Shown one piece after another: positions 63,721 through 64,000 of a DNA stretch of 64,000 nucleotides. Made by a program: the position numbers and the translations under genes. Within the stretch, counting starts at the first letter, position 1; each line of letters begins with the position of its first letter. The notes under the pieces were generated by a model. That model saw only the letters and a program-made list of their open reading frames with translations. It was not told the origin of the DNA and searched no databases. Origin of the DNA: Quillaja saponaria (taxonomy: Eukaryota; Streptophyta; Magnoliopsida; Fabales; Quillajaceae); NCBI GenBank assembly GCA_029379385.1, contig CM055606.1, positions 2,604,001-2,668,000 on the forward strand. The letters run 5' to 3'.

Positions 63721-64000
63721 ATTTTGTACAATAAATCCAAAGACTTACAAAAAAATTAAAAAATTAGAAGAATGGTGTGAAAATTAGAGAATAAATTTAT
63801 GTATTTATAGAGTTAGAAAAAGGTAAAAAAAGAATAAAAATTTTACAAATCTAAAATATTCAAATTGTTTTGATTAGGAAGCCAACGGTCAAATTTTTTT
63901 TTAAAATTGAGAATGGGACATTAAAATTTTGAGGATGGGACACGGTGAGAAATAGGAAAAAATAGATAAGGTAGTTTGGTAAATAAAGTCGGGATAAAGT

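Overview
This window is nuclear DNA from a seed plant, most likely a woody eudicot. It is AT-rich, its genes carry many GT-AG introns, and it is full of plant-type transposons (RTE LINEs, hAT, long-TIR Mutator-like, copia LTRs, TRIM, Stowaway, Helitron-like). I cannot name the species from the sequence. Exon models were built by hand from conserved protein sequence, splice sites and reading frame; none was checked against transcripts.

Layout. (1) 1-1066 (+): the 3' end of a cytosolic HSP101/ClpB disaggregase gene, running off the left edge. (2) 3117-6773 (+): a complete three-exon CYP75B flavonoid 3'-hydroxylase gene, 513 aa, with MYB- and bHLH-type sites in its promoter. (3) 8440-12282 (+): a complete six-exon gene for a 304-aa multispanning membrane protein of the TPRA1/CAND (candidate GPCR) family. 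(4) 13847-53342 (-): one very large gene of 49 exons over 39.5 kb. It encodes an intact 2085-aa protein of the dual-cassette Ski2-like helicase family, closest to Arabidopsis DExH14 (ASCC3/Slh1 type). (5) 53343-64000: a gene-poor tail of nested repeats: an inverted-repeat cluster, a Helitron-like end, a full-length but dead RTE LINE broken by a 2.2-kb LTR-like insertion, and a decayed Myb/SANT-like fragment.

The helicase gene dominates the window. All 49 exons join in frame and both helicase cassettes keep their ATPase motifs, although the introns hold many transposons. Intron 35 alone (8.0 kb) contains a LINE split by a hAT element with a perfect 8-bp target duplication, LTR remnants and a long-TIR Mutator-like element. 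Intron 37 appears to use a GC donor instead of GT. The three RTE LINE copies all lie on the + strand, antisense to the helicase.

The four genes have unrelated jobs (protein disaggregation, flavonoid B-ring hydroxylation, membrane signalling or transport, RNA/ribosome quality control). This is normal for a plant chromosome and does not suggest an operon or a gene cluster. I found no new multi-gene system. The most useful observations are the nested transposon layers, the GC-AG intron, a TRIM beside a host duplication, and a few unexplained ORFs inside introns.
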